Assembly: GCA_964618455.1 (NCBI GenBank)
Contig: CAZUAQ010000008.1
Location: 84,582-148,581 of the forward strand
Reading direction: 5' to 3'
Source of the DNA: CAZUAQ01 sp964618455
GTDB taxonomy: Bacteria > Planctomycetota > Phycisphaerae > UBA1845 > PWPN01
Length of the DNA: 64,000 bases
In this document: positions 8,965 to 19,200 of the stretch, piece after piece
Layout: each line of letters begins with the position of its first letter
Position numbering within the stretch: position 1 is the first letter of the stretch
Made by a program: the position numbers and the translations under genes
Notes under the pieces: model-generated
The model's input: only the letters and a program-made list of their open reading frames with translations
The model's database searches: none
Told to the model about the DNA's origin: nothing

Positions 8965-9561
8965 TCACGTTTCCATCAACTCGCGCAATCGCGCCAATCC
9001 GCGATGCCCTCTCGCCAGTGCCGTTCCCAAGGGCGTGCCCATTTCCCTGGCGATCTCCTTGAACGACATTTGCGAGAAGTGCCGCATGCAGATTACCTCG
9101 CGCTCCGCTTCGGGCAGTTGCGCGATCGCCTCCTGCATCCGGTCGAGTTGTTCCGCCCGCTCCATCGCGGCGTCGGGCAACTCGCCGTTCACGTCCACCG
9201 CCTGGGCGAGCACCTCCGCCGATTCTCCCGCTTCGTCCCGGATCGACGACTCCGACTTCACGGCACTGCGCCGCTTCGCCTTTCGTACACGGTCGCGAAC
9301 CAGGTTCGTGGCGATCCGGAAGATCCATCCGTCGAACCGGCCGTCGTGCGTGTACTGGTCGATCGTCCGCACCACGCGGACGAACACCTCCTGCATCAGA
9401 TCTTCCGCCACGCTGCGCCGACCGGTCAGCCGGTACAGGTAACCGTAGATCCGCCGGCTGTAGGCGTCGATCAGCGCATCGAAGGCCTCCGGCTCGCGCC
9501 GCTGGGCCCGGCGGATCACCTCTTCCAACTGTTCCAGTTCCAGTGCCTCGGATGCCGGCAT
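8965..9561 (-). CDS. RNA polymerase sigma-70 factor, ECF subfamily
   Basis: 198 residues with the two conserved ECF regions. Region 2 spans about 22-90, with ALIDAYSRRIYGYLYRLTG, the core-binding AEDLMQEVFVRV and the -10-recognising DGWIFRIATNLVRDRVRK. A linker follows, then region 4 at about 140-195, with IAQLPEAEREVICMRHFSQM and the helix-turn-helix SFKEIAREMGTPLGTALARG. It would direct transcription of a stress or envelope regulon. It is first in a three-gene minus-strand operon with the anti-sigma-like and secreted proteins, implying control by a membrane or periplasmic signal. A GGAGG lies about 13 bases before the ATG, which is rather far. Confidence 0.93.
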   Translation of the reverse strand: MPASEALELEQLEEVIRRAQRREPEAFDALIDAYSRRIYGYLYRLTGRRSVAEDLMQEVFVRVVRTIDQYTHDGRFDGWIFRIATNLVRDRVRKAKRRSAVKSESSIRDEAGESAEVLAQAVDVNGELPDAAMERAEQLDRMQEAIAQLPEAEREVICMRHFSQMSFKEIAREMGTPLGTALARGHRGLARLRELMET

Positions 9562-9848
9562 AGGGTCTGAACGTCCTCCAGCCCGGGAAATTGCCGAAAA
9601 TCGGCATTCCCGCTGACGATTATCCGTTTTTTCGAGCGACAGCCGCTTTCAAGCCTCCCATCGGCGGATCGGGACGCGATCAAGGAGTTATTTTCGGACG
9701 CCGCCATCACCGGAATTGGTGACCGAACGCCCGGAAGGCTGGCCCTGCCATGCAGCCTGACGCTGGTCGGGAGGTATCCTCCGGCGTCAGGAAGGGATCC
9801 CCGTGCCCGGCATGGCTTGGTGTGTGTTCGTCACGTATCATCGCTCTC

Positions 9849-10916
9849 ATGAGTGAATCGAAGCTTCGCATCGGGATCGTCGGTGGCGGGACGGCCATGC
9901 GCGAGCGGCACATGCCGGTGTTGCGCGATCATGATGACGTCGAACTTGTGGCGGTGTGCAACCGGCGCGTCGAATCCTCCCGCCAGTTCGCCGACGACTT
10001 CGATATCCAGCGCATCGCGTATCACTGGGAAGAGCTGGCCCGCATCGACGAACTCGACATCGTCTGGATCGCCACGCCGCCGCATCTGCACACGCCGATC
10101 GCCTGCGAAGCGCTGCGCCAGGGCAAGCACGTCTTCTGCCCCTCGCCCCCGGCCCACACGCTCGACCACGCGCGACAACTTCTGGCGGCGGTCCGCGATC
10201 ATCCGCACCTCGTCGTCGGCCTCGCGTCGCCACCGGTCGGCCGCGCGGGCGACGCTGCCATGCGCAAGCTGCTGCACGAGGAACGCTTCGTCGGCGCGCC
10301 GAGGCAGATCGCCCTCACCAGCGTCGCCGGTCACCTGCTCGACCCGGAGTATCCCGCCCAGTGGCGGCTGCTTTCGGAATCGGCCGGCGCGAACGTCCTG
10401 ACGCTCGCCATCTACCTCGACATCCTGCTCCGCTGGATCGGCCCCGTCCGCCATGTGCTCGCCCTCACGCGCCTCTGGACACGCGAACGCTTGCACCTCG
10501 ACACCGCTCAGTCCGTGCCCGTCGACGTGCCCGAGTCCGCCAACATCCTGCTCGAATTCGAGGGCGGCGCCGTCGGTCAACTCACCATCAATGGCGTCAG
10601 CGCCCACGGCCCTTCGGATCACGTCTCCATCCACGGCACTGAGGGCACGCTCGTGTACGACTTCAGCATCGATCCCGCCGCCGAGCGCCTCGAAGGCGCG
10701 CGCCGCGACGAGGAAGCCATGCGCGAAATTCCGATCGACGAACCTGCGCAGGCGCGCGAATCGGCGGAAGTGGCATTTCTACGCGCCGTGCGCGCCAGCG
10801 ACGCGAACGCTTTTCGCGCGCAACTTCAAACCGCCACGGAAGTTCTCACCGTGATCGACGCCATTGCGCGCTCCGCGAGTCGAGGACAAAGAATCTCTAT
10901 ATCTGACCCAATATGA
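9849..10916 (+). CDS. Gfo/Idh/MocA family NAD(P)-dependent oxidoreductase
   Basis: The start at 9849 (MSESKLRIGIVGGG) places the Rossmann GxGGG loop at the N terminus as in the family; the upstream extension of the frame is not coding-like. The 355-residue protein carries the dinucleotide motif IGIVGGGTAMRERHMPVL, the substrate-loop block DIVWIATPPHLHTPIACEAL, and QGKHVFCPSPPAHT, where the usual Glu-Lys-Pro (EKP) is replaced by Cys-Pro-Ser-Pro. That Lys normally takes part in catalysis or cofactor contact, so activity may be altered. The C-terminal half has the expected beta-sheet domain. It is probably cytosolic, as no signal is visible. It is divergent from the ECF sigma gene with 287 bases between. 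Confidence 0.85.
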   Translation: MSESKLRIGIVGGGTAMRERHMPVLRDHDDVELVAVCNRRVESSRQFADDFDIQRIAYHWEELARIDELDIVWIATPPHLHTPIACEALRQGKHVFCPSPPAHTLDHARQLLAAVRDHPHLVVGLASPPVGRAGDAAMRKLLHEERFVGAPRQIALTSVAGHLLDPEYPAQWRLLSESAGANVLTLAIYLDILLRWIGPVRHVLALTRLWTRERLHLDTAQSVPVDVPESANILLEFEGGAVGQLTINGVSAHGPSDHVSIHGTEGTLVYDFSIDPAAERLEGARRDEEAMREIPIDEPAQARESAEVAFLRAVRASDANAFRAQLQTATEVLTVIDAIARSASRGQRISISDPI

Positions 10917-11082
10917 AAAATGTGGAATCGGCGATGTTAATATGGGGGATATGCCTGGACGCGGTCTTCACGCTCTGCTAATATTCCATGGCACGAGCGA
11001 TGGGCCGTCAGGGATGTCGGGCACGTCGCTTTTTCGGGCCGAGCCGCCGAACGACCCAGCCACCAGCGTAAGGGAGTACGTC

Positions 11083-11790
11083 ATGCAACCACCTTCACTC
11101 ACCAGTCGGGATTTCGTCCAGCACACGCGCTCCCTTGTGGAAAGCAGGAACGTCGAAAGGCTTGTCGAATACCTCCGCGCGGAATGGCCGCCGGAACACC
11201 TGGCGGCGATGCTCGACGTGGACGACGAGGAGACGGTCAAACTCGCGCTGGTCAGCCTGGCGCTGGTGGGTGAGTGTGACCAGGCGCCGAAGGTGGCGCA
11301 GCAGCTCCACGATGCGGACGACTACACCGCCGGCCTGGCGGAGCACGCCTTGTGGAACATCTGGTTTCGCGCGGGATCGCCGACGTCGGTCGGCATGTTG
11401 CGGGAGGCGGTCGACTGCCTCGCGGAGAAGCGTGTGGGCGAAGCGAAGCGTCTCCTGACCGTGCTGACGCTGGAAGAGCCCGAATTCGCCGAAGCGCACC
11501 ACCAGCACGCTATCGCCTGCCTGGCCGACGGCGACCACGACCGGGCGATCCGCAGCGGTCGGCGCGCCCTGGCGTTGAACCCGGATCACTTCGGCGTCTT
11601 GACCACGCTCGGACACGCCTATGCCTGCACCGGGCGTTACGCGCGGGCGCTGCAGTGGTACCACGCCGCGTTGCGCGCCCACCCGCGCCTCAAAGGCATC
11701 GCGCCATGCATCGAGGCGATCACGAAACGCATTCGGCAACCGCAGACATCGGCGGAAGCCGCGCCGCAGCCGCTTCGCCAGCGCGCGTGA
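11083..11790 (+). CDS. TPR-containing protein
   Basis: The ATG at 11083 follows GGGAGTACGTC and starts a compact 235-residue protein; codons upstream of it in the same frame do not look coding. The N-terminal half (about 1-125) is helical and HEAT-like (VKLALVSLALVGECDQAPKV). The C-terminal half has about two tetratricopeptide units, AEAHHQHAIACLADGDHDRA and FGVLTTLGHAYACTGRYARA with AL.WYHAAL, at about 138-205. Such repeats bind partner proteins or peptides. There is no signal peptide. No neighbour gives a specific partner; the gene converges with the minus-strand gene ending at 11840. Confidence 0.75.
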   Translation: MQPPSLTSRDFVQHTRSLVESRNVERLVEYLRAEWPPEHLAAMLDVDDEETVKLALVSLALVGECDQAPKVAQQLHDADDYTAGLAEHALWNIWFRAGSPTSVGMLREAVDCLAEKRVGEAKRLLTVLTLEEPEFAEAHHQHAIACLADGDHDRAIRSGRRALALNPDHFGVLTTLGHAYACTGRYARALQWYHAALRAHPRLKGIAPCIEAITKRIRQPQTSAEAAPQPLRQRA

Positions 11791-11839
11791 GTGATCGTGG
11801 GCGCCACGTCCGCGTCGGAATCACGTTTCGGCGCGAGGA

Positions 11840-13396
11840 TTACTCTTCGGTGGGAATCGGCCAGAAGACGTAGTCGCTTTCGATGAAGCGGCTGACCTTG
11901 AGTTGTTGATCGAACTCATACCCCCATCGTTTGTGATGCTTGCCGCTCTGGTCCTCGCCATCCCAGCCGACGCTGTAGAGGCGGAACTTCTCTTTCTTGG
12001 ATTCGTAGAGGAACGGCTTGCCCGAGAAGGGATCGATCCGCAGCGCACGCGGCAAAAAGTCGTCGATCTGCTCCAGCTTCAACGGCCATCGCCCCCACTT
12101 GTCCTGGTAGCAGTGAATGGCCAGGATGCACTGCGTCGCGCGGCGCTCGGTCTCCATCTGGATGAGCAACTCGTAGAGTCTGCTTTTCTCAAACGTAGAG
12201 AATTCAACCAGGATATCCTTGCGCCACACTTCCTCGTAGTCATAATGCAGTCTTTGGACCTCTTGTGGTGAGTCATTCAGTGTCGCTCTGCGCAAACGTG
12301 ACTGCCATCGAGTCCATGCCCTTACTGATTCTACTGCATCGTAGTCCATGAGAATCTCTTCCAGATCCGGCGGAGGCGCATCATAGAGGGTTGGGAAAAG
12401 ACCTGATTGTGCCCGAATGCACTTCGCCAGTTTCTCGATGCGATTCGAAGCCAGCTCCGGTTGCTTGCGGACTTCATCCGAATAGGCATATTGAAGCACA
12501 GAATAGAAATAGGCCATATCGAGACCCTGGCTCTCGAGCATGGCCATCGGCTGACCGTCCGCCTCGCGCATCCATACCTGCAGCGCGAGCAAATCCATGG
12601 GCGGCAATACATCCTCTTCCATTGCTGTGACGAGACTGTCATACAGTGATTGTCGACATGCGATGCCTACGCGTGCCCGAAGGGCTTCCGAACCTCGCTC
12701 GACCTGCTGAGCTAGCTTCAACGCCATGCGAAAAGACTCCCTCATGGCGGCGGGATTCACCGTTCCTTTCGGCGCGCGCCAAGCATTGCTCAGCAGAATT
12801 CTCACGGCTTTACGATTCGTGGCTAGTGAATCAAGCGGATAATGGATGAGAATGGGTTCCTCGCCGGTGAATCCCCAATCGACTTCCGATCCGCCTGGCA
12901 CCGTCGAGTCGGGCGAGAAGGGTCTTATCTTGCCGAAGTATCTGGGTTTCTCCGCGATCTCGTGCAGCCGGTCGTACAAGCCGTGCTTCATTTGAAGCTG
13001 GTAGGCCTTCTCCCATCGCGGATGGTCCTTCGGGTCCCATGCGTACTTTTCGAACTCGTTGTCGTAATCCAGGAACAAGCCGGGTGTGCCGCCATCGTCG
13101 TCGATCCGTCCCCAGAGTCGATCATTGGCGGCCCGCTCCTCCGCCGTGCCGTCATTAGGGTACGTGATCGCTTTCCAGAGCGGGGCGGCGTTGTCCTCCG
13201 GATCGACACGCCGCTGATCGCGCCACCACTGCAGGTAATCGACCTCGTGATGAAAGTCGGGTGGCGGTGGCCAGTCGGCGGGCCATGTCTCCAGACCGAT
13301 TTCCTGCGCAAGTTCTTGTGCGTACGTCGCAACCGCCTCGTCCGCCGGTTCCGCCGCGAACCATGGCACGAGTGTGAGCATCAACCCCTGGAACAT
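11840..13396 (-). CDS. Uncharacterised protein with pseudopilin-like C-terminal segment
   Basis: 518 residues starting after a textbook GGGAGGTGACGC ribosome binding site. A short hydrophobic N terminus (MFQGLMLTLVPWFAAEPADE) may be a signal peptide. The body is acidic and rich in Trp, Tyr and Arg, predicted helical, with no enzyme motif I recognise. The last 100 residues (RRATQCILAIHCYQDKWGRW, then DPFSGKPFLYESKKEKFRLY with SVGWDGEDQSG) resemble the end of major pseudopilins, where a DPW/F-G-P-Y core precedes a Gly-Asp tail; planctomycetes carry many unknown proteins with this tail. G+C is lower in its middle part (about 12.2-12.7 kb). The function is unknown. Confidence 0.7.
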   Translation of the reverse strand: MFQGLMLTLVPWFAAEPADEAVATYAQELAQEIGLETWPADWPPPPDFHHEVDYLQWWRDQRRVDPEDNAAPLWKAITYPNDGTAEERAANDRLWGRIDDDGGTPGLFLDYDNEFEKYAWDPKDHPRWEKAYQLQMKHGLYDRLHEIAEKPRYFGKIRPFSPDSTVPGGSEVDWGFTGEEPILIHYPLDSLATNRKAVRILLSNAWRAPKGTVNPAAMRESFRMALKLAQQVERGSEALRARVGIACRQSLYDSLVTAMEEDVLPPMDLLALQVWMREADGQPMAMLESQGLDMAYFYSVLQYAYSDEVRKQPELASNRIEKLAKCIRAQSGLFPTLYDAPPPDLEEILMDYDAVESVRAWTRWQSRLRRATLNDSPQEVQRLHYDYEEVWRKDILVEFSTFEKSRLYELLIQMETERRATQCILAIHCYQDKWGRWPLKLEQIDDFLPRALRIDPFSGKPFLYESKKEKFRLYSVGWDGEDQSGKHHKRWGYEFDQQLKVSRFIESDYVFWPIPTEE

Positions 13397-13680
13397 GCGT
13401 CACCTCCCTTGGATACTCCAGTGTACGGAGACTCAGGTGGCTTCATCCACCTCGTTAAGGCGAAGCGAATCATTGCGCGATTGGCGACTCTTGCGGCCGC
13501 CACGTAAATCGTTGCCCAGCCGGGCGTTGCGAGCGACAACGACTTTCCGCGGCGGGTATTTGATATCGATATCCCGGTTCATCCGATACAATACCTTTGT
13601 TGATGGCGGTCAGGATCTGACCCGCTTCGTTCGATCGGAACGGCGGAGCGATCGCCCGTCCCCAGCGGAAACTCAAGTCC

Positions 13681-14514
13681 ATGCGTCAATTCTGTCGGAT
13701 CATCGGAACGGTGGGTGTGATGCTGCTAGCCGGCACCGGATACGTCCGCGCCGCCACGGCGACGTTCACGCTCGACCCGGACGAGTCCTGGCTTCAACTG
13801 TCCGCCTCAATCTGCACCTGCGACGAGACGATGACGTTCGAGCCGCAGAACCTCGGCAGTCTGTTCGCGCACTACGAAGGCACGATCCAGGTCGATCTCG
13901 GCGACGACACGATCACGTTCAAGGAAGCCCAGGCGGATGCCCTGCTCAACGGACTGCACAACCCCGGTCTGAGCGGCGGACCCGGTTTCGCGACGGGCAA
14001 CTACGGCGGACGCGTGCGCGAACGACTCGCGACGGTGTTCGAGATGGCGTTGCGCTCCCTGTCGCTGAATCTCTCAAGCGATGCGATTGCGCTGAACGGC
14101 AATCACTTCGTCACACCGGGGATCGAGGTGGGTGTGCGCGAGGGCGTGGCGGACTACCGCGAGCACAACCTCGCGATCTTCCCGATCGGCTTCGGCCGAC
14201 TGGACTTGAAAGACCTCACCGCGCCGAACATCGACGGCAACTCCGGCACGCTGCTCCAGGGGGATCACGTCGCGCTGCTTCGTGTTCCGATGCTCTTCGG
14301 GATGCAGGTGACTTTTCCCGATTCGAACGCGGGGGATACTGCCGCGGCGGGCGAGCCGCTGTTCACCGGACAGGGCGAACCGCTGCTGACGCGCCACATG
14401 ACGCTCACCTTCGAAGGCCGATTGCAGGGCACATACCGCGTTCCCGAACCGGCGACCGCACTCCTGCTTCTCATCGGGATCGCCACGATCCCTCGTCGTC
14501 GGCGCCGACGTTGA
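13681..14514 (+). CDS. PEP-CTERM sorted exported protein
   Basis: 277 residues: a signal peptide (MRQFCRIIGTVGVMLLAGTG, cleavage near VRA-ATA), a beta-rich body with Cys pair CTC, and a C-terminal sorting signal (about 255-277) consisting of VPEPATALLLLIGIATIP followed by a run of Arg. That is the PEP-CTERM tripartite pattern: Pro-Glu-Pro, a short membrane-spanning stretch, a basic tail. Such proteins are cleaved by an exosortase and usually end up in extracellular polymer. The exosortase itself is not in this window. The body resembles other planctomycete PEP-CTERM proteins of unknown role. The gene converges with the enolase-family gene ending at 14558. Confidence 0.85.
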   Translation: MRQFCRIIGTVGVMLLAGTGYVRAATATFTLDPDESWLQLSASICTCDETMTFEPQNLGSLFAHYEGTIQVDLGDDTITFKEAQADALLNGLHNPGLSGGPGFATGNYGGRVRERLATVFEMALRSLSLNLSSDAIALNGNHFVTPGIEVGVREGVADYREHNLAIFPIGFGRLDLKDLTAPNIDGNSGTLLQGDHVALLRVPMLFGMQVTFPDSNAGDTAAAGEPLFTGQGEPLLTRHMTLTFEGRLQGTYRVPEPATALLLLIGIATIPRRRRRR

Positions 14515-14557
14515 TTCTTTGATTGTGAATCCATGAAGCGACGCGCGTGAAGTGCGT

Positions 14558-15679
14558 TCATGCATCGCGTTCCCATCCCGTGTTGCCGGGATGCGTCCGC
14601 AGGTATTCCTCATCCAGTGTAAGCCCGAACCCGGGATCCTCGCCGAGATGGAACACGCCGTTGTCGAGGCGTGGGCGTTGCGCGAAGTAGTCGGCGAGCG
14701 TATCCATGGCGGGGACGACGTATTCGCAGAGCAGCGGCGGTCGCGCGGCGGCGGCGAGGGAGGCGGTGAAGAAACTGGGACCGGTGGTCATGCAGATCCG
14801 CCCCGCACGTTGGGCAATGTCTGCCACTCCATGGAAGCCGCTCACGCCTCCGCAGCAGAAGGGCTGCACCTGAACGAGGTCCACGCCTTCGCGTTCGATA
14901 AGATCCCCGAACGCCACCGGTAGATGCTCGCTTTCACCCGAGGCGAGCGGGATCGACGATTCGGCTTTGAAGCGGATAGCGGCCTTGCGATCGAAGGCGA
15001 ACACCGGCTCCTCAAACCAGGCGATCTGGTACTCGGCGATGCGCCGGGCCACGTCGAGCGCCGTATCAACCGTCCAGCACTGGTTGGCATCGACCGCCAA
15101 TGCCACGTCCGGACCGAGGGCATCGCGTACCAGGCGGACGCGCTCGACATCGCGATCGGGTGAGCGTCCGCCATCGACGCCGACCTTCATCTTGACCGTG
15201 GTGAATCCGCGATCCACGAGCGCGAGCATGGAGGCGATCAGCTCATCGTCGCTTTCGTTGACCCAGCCGGCGGTGGCATAGGTTTCGACACGCGGCACCG
15301 ACGCGCCGTCTTCGCGCTGCCAGATCGGGCGACGCTCCCACTTGGCGAGGATGTCATGCACCGCCACGTCCACGGAGCTCAGGACATTCATCCCCAGGCC
15401 GTCGTGCCCGACGTAACGCAGTGCCCAGAACACGCGCTCGCGCGTTTCCGCCCAGCGATCCAGCGGCATGCCGAGCAGCAACGGTGCGACCACGGAGCGC
15501 AGGACGCGGCTTTCGATGTAGGTGGTGAGGCTGAGCCCTTCGTAGCCGTCATCCGTGCGCAAGCGGAGCAGCGAGGGATTGAACGTCGGAAAAGGGCCAC
15601 AGGTGGCATCGTGGATCGGGCGGTCGTAAGGCGGCGGTTGGTGATGGGTGACGCGAACGGAACGGATGGTGATGTCCAT
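14558..15679 (-). CDS. Mandelate racemase/muconate lactonizing enzyme family (enolase superfamily)
   Basis: 373 residues with the two-domain enolase-superfamily layout: N-terminal capping domain (about 1-125) and TIM barrel (about 135-345). Visible active-site features are the Lys-x-Lys base K163-M-K165 (TTVKMKVGVDGG), metal ligand Asp197 in LAVDANQCW, Glu223 or Glu224 in WFEEPVF, and the third acid near Glu249-Glu251 in ASGESEHL. The barrel continues with VDLVQVQPFCCGGVSG. Family members racemise, cycloisomerise or dehydrate acid sugars and amino-acid derivatives; the exact substrate is not evident. The start follows AGAGGCACGC. Its neighbours are not obviously of the same pathway, although sugar dehydrogenases and kinases occur elsewhere in the window. 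Confidence 0.88.
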   Translation of the reverse strand: MDITIRSVRVTHHQPPPYDRPIHDATCGPFPTFNPSLLRLRTDDGYEGLSLTTYIESRVLRSVVAPLLLGMPLDRWAETRERVFWALRYVGHDGLGMNVLSSVDVAVHDILAKWERRPIWQREDGASVPRVETYATAGWVNESDDELIASMLALVDRGFTTVKMKVGVDGGRSPDRDVERVRLVRDALGPDVALAVDANQCWTVDTALDVARRIAEYQIAWFEEPVFAFDRKAAIRFKAESSIPLASGESEHLPVAFGDLIEREGVDLVQVQPFCCGGVSGFHGVADIAQRAGRICMTTGPSFFTASLAAAARPPLLCEYVVPAMDTLADYFAQRPRLDNGVFHLGEDPGFGLTLDEEYLRTHPGNTGWERDA

Positions 15680-16255
15680 GCGTGCCTCTTTCAGGATAAG
15701 GATGATGCCGCCGATGATACCGGCCCCGCCGGACCCGTGTCACGTTTGGGGATAGGGCATCGTCCCGGAGGACCAGGAACCACGACCCACTTAATGTTCG
15801 GAGCCAAACACTTCGATATGGAATCATAAGGCCTTTTGACGCAGATGCTTACCGCAGCCAACCCTGAAATGGCCCTGTCCCGCCATCCCGTCGGACAGGA
15901 ACTCCTTTTAATGGTCGGCCCCTTCCCCGTATAATGGCGACTGTCCAAGTGCGTTGAGGTGGGAAGTGAACCAGATCCACCGATGCCGTCTGCCGGGCAG
16001 TGGCCGAACGTCCACAGACATGGATCGGGGAATCGCACGGGCCGTTCACTTCGACGGATTCCTCTCCGAAACTCCCATCGCCCTCGGCCGACACAGACAC
16101 GTGAGCGAACGCGAGGCCTGACCGCGCGCCGATCTTCGATGCAGGTGGCGGCAAGGATCACGCGCCGGGTCCTTGGGGCCCGTGAATGACGATTCAAGTG
16201 CGGGGTATTCCATCCGGTTCATCGGATTCAATCAGTTCGGAAAGGAAGTACATTC
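15680..16255. other. Intergenic region upstream of the M4 protease
   Basis: 576 bases between divergent genes with no convincing coding frame on either strand; the frames present are Arg/Pro/Ser-rich and lack homologous motifs. The region holds a possible promoter at 15907-15935 and, at its end, the GGAAAGGAAG ribosome binding site of the protease gene. The remainder would be a long 5' untranslated leader of the protease or non-transcribed DNA. Confidence 0.6.
15907..15935 (+). promoter_or_regulatory. Possible promoter for the M4 protease gene
   Basis: A perfect TATAAT at 15930-15935 with a poor -35 (TTTAAT, 15907-15912) at 17-base spacing. It lies about 320 bases before the protease start, implying a long leader if used. 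Confidence 0.35.
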
Positions 16256-19200
16256 ATGAACGGTCACAGGGTCGCGTCCACTTGGGGTATGGCACTCATT
16301 CTGATCGGAAGCTTCGGTGTTCTCCCGGCACGGGGGCAGGAAGAAGTGGTGGACGGCTTGAGCGTCCGCCGTTCGCCGACGACGGGACTCGCTTCGTTCG
16401 TGCGCGTGACCGCGCAAGCCGACGCCCAGGGCCCCGCCGCCGCGCCGCAGGATCCCACCGCGTTCCTGCAGCAACACGCGGCATTGTTCGGCGTCGAGGA
16501 CGTGAATACCGAACTGGCCGAAATGCAGATGGACGTGGACCTGCTCGGACGGACACACACGGTCTACGATCAGTATCATCAGGGCATTCGCGTCTTCGGC
16601 GGACAGTTGCGCGTGCACCGCGATGTGCAGGGCCGCGTCTACGCCGCCAACGGTGACTTCTTCCCCGTCTCCGACAAGCTGCCGACGATTCCCGCCGTGG
16701 GACAGGAGAACGCCGAAGCCATCGCCGCCGGCGCCATGGGGTCCGTCACTCCGGTTCTGCAGAAGAGCGAACTGGTCATCGTCGATCCCGGCTGGTACGG
16801 CGACCCGGCACGAAGCGCACGCCTCGCGTGGTACGTCATCCTCTATGACAACCAGATTCCCGCGCGGGACGGTTTCTTCGTCGATGCCCTTTCCGGAGAA
16901 CTCCTCGACCATTGGGACCTCATTCATACCGCCAGGAACCGCAAGATCCGCGATGCCAATGGCACGAGTAACCTGAACGCGCCGGTCGCCCGCGCCGAAG
17001 GCCAACCCCCGCATCCCGAGGAGGATGTCAACCGAGCCTACGACTATGCCGGAGACGTGTACGACTACTTCTTCCACGGGCACGGGCGTGACAGCATCAA
17101 CGGCAACGGCATCGACCTGGAAATCGTGGTCTATTTCGATTCCGGAGGGTTCTGCCCGAATGCGTTCTGGAACGGCGAGCAGATGGTCTTCTGCCCCGGC
17201 ACCGTGACCGACGACATCATGGCGCACGAATTGACGCACGGCGTGACGGACTACACCGCCGACCTGATCTACCAGAATCAATCCGGCCAGTTGAACGAGT
17301 CGTTCTCCGACGTCTTCGGAGAACTTGTCGACCTGTTCAATGGCGACGCCGCCTACGTGGGAACGCCCGGTGGGCCGTCATGGCCCGACCACCCGACCGG
17401 TCCGGGCAAGGATACGCCGAACAATGCCCGATCCAATTGTAGCTATTACCCATCCCACGGCGACGGTGTTCGGTGGCTGCTTGGGGAGGATGCTACGGCG
17501 TTCGGCGGTGAAATCCGCGACATGTGGGATCCGACGTGCTTTGGCGATCCTGATGAGAGCGACAGTCCGCTGCAGGTCTGCCAGGCCTTCGACAACGGCG
17601 GCGTGCACATCGGCAGCGGCATTCCGAATCACGCCTTTGCCATCGTGACCGACGGCAAGACCTTCAACGACATCACCGTGCAGGGCATCGGCCCGATCAA
17701 AGCCGGCGCGGTCTGGTATCGCGCGTTGAGTGTTTACCTCACGCCGACCTCGGACTTCGTGGACTCCTTCGACGCCTTTACCCAGGCGGCGACGGACCTG
17801 GTCGGCACGACGCTGACGGACCCGCGCACCGGCGCGCTCTCCACGGAGACCTTCACGACCGCTGATGCCGAGCAGGTGCGCCTGGCGCTGCTGGCGGTGG
17901 AGATGGATCGCCCGGGGACGTGCGGCGGACGCTTCACTTCCACACCGCCGACACTTTGCGACAACATCACGCCCCTGTACGAGGACCCGCTCGACGACAT
18001 GGGCGACTGGGCCGCGACGGGGAACTGGGAGTTTCAGGGCGGATCCTGGTTCTGCCCGAACCGGGATGCCACCAGCGGCGACGTGACCGGCACGCATCGG
18101 CTGACCTCCCCGGAGATCACGCTCGACGGCGGACTGCTCGATCCGATCCTGATCGTTCGCCATCGCTTCAATGTCGAATACGGCTGGGACGGAGGCATTT
18201 TTGAAATCTCCGTCAACGGTGCCGGGTGGAAGTCATTGCGATCCTTCCTGCACAACGGTTACAGCACCGGCCTTTACCCGGACTTCTTCAGCAACACGAA
18301 TCCGCTCGAAGGCCAGCCTGCGTTCACGGGCAACTCCGGATCATGGGGCGAGTCGGTGGCGGATCTTTCGGAACTGGTCAGCGGCGGGGAAACCATCAGG
18401 CTTCGCTTCACCTTCGGCGAAGACTTCTGCTGCGGAACGAACGCCGGCTGGACCATCGATACCGTGTCGGTGCAGCATTGCGGCATTCAGCCCGTCTACG
18501 AGTTCACCGGCGAGTTCGTCGCCGACGACACCGGCCAGGCGATGGAGAACGGCAGCATCGATCCGGGCGAAACGGTGCAACTGAACATTGAATTGACCAA
18601 CGTCGGCAACGAAGACGCGCTCGACGTCACCTCGACGCTGAGTGCCACATCTCCCACGGTCCTCGTGGAACCCGGTTTCGAGAACTCGGACTTCCCCGAC
18701 ATCCTGATCGGTGAGGTCGGCACCAACGTGACCCCGTTCAAGATCACGGTCTCCAACGAGCACGAACCGTGCGATCCGATCAATCTCCAACTCGATCTGC
18801 AGTCGGAGAACGATGAGCTCGCACTGATGTTCAGCCTGCCGACAAGCCAGGATCCGGATTCGGACGGGGACGAGGTTGGTGATCTCTGCGACAACTGTCC
18901 GGACGACGCCAACGAAGACCAGGCGGATCTCGACGTGGATGGCTACGGCGATGTGTGCGACAACTGCCCGAACGTCTCCAACGAAGACCAGGCGGATAAC
19001 GACGGCGATCTTTTCGGTGACGTGTGCGACAACTGCCCGGACGACGCCAACGCCGACCAGGCCGACGCCGACTTCGACGGCATCGGCGACGTGTGCGACG
19101 CCTGCCCGTTCGACCCGGCCAACGACGAAGATGGCGACGGGGTGTGTGGCGATGTGGACATCTGCCCCGTCGATCCGAACCCGGGTCAGGAAGATGAAGA

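Noticed and set aside
15691..16197. Minus-strand frame upstream of the M4 protease
   Set aside because: Arg/Pro-rich with no motif, no ribosome binding site, and it fits a non-coding leader with a possible promoter for the plus-strand gene.
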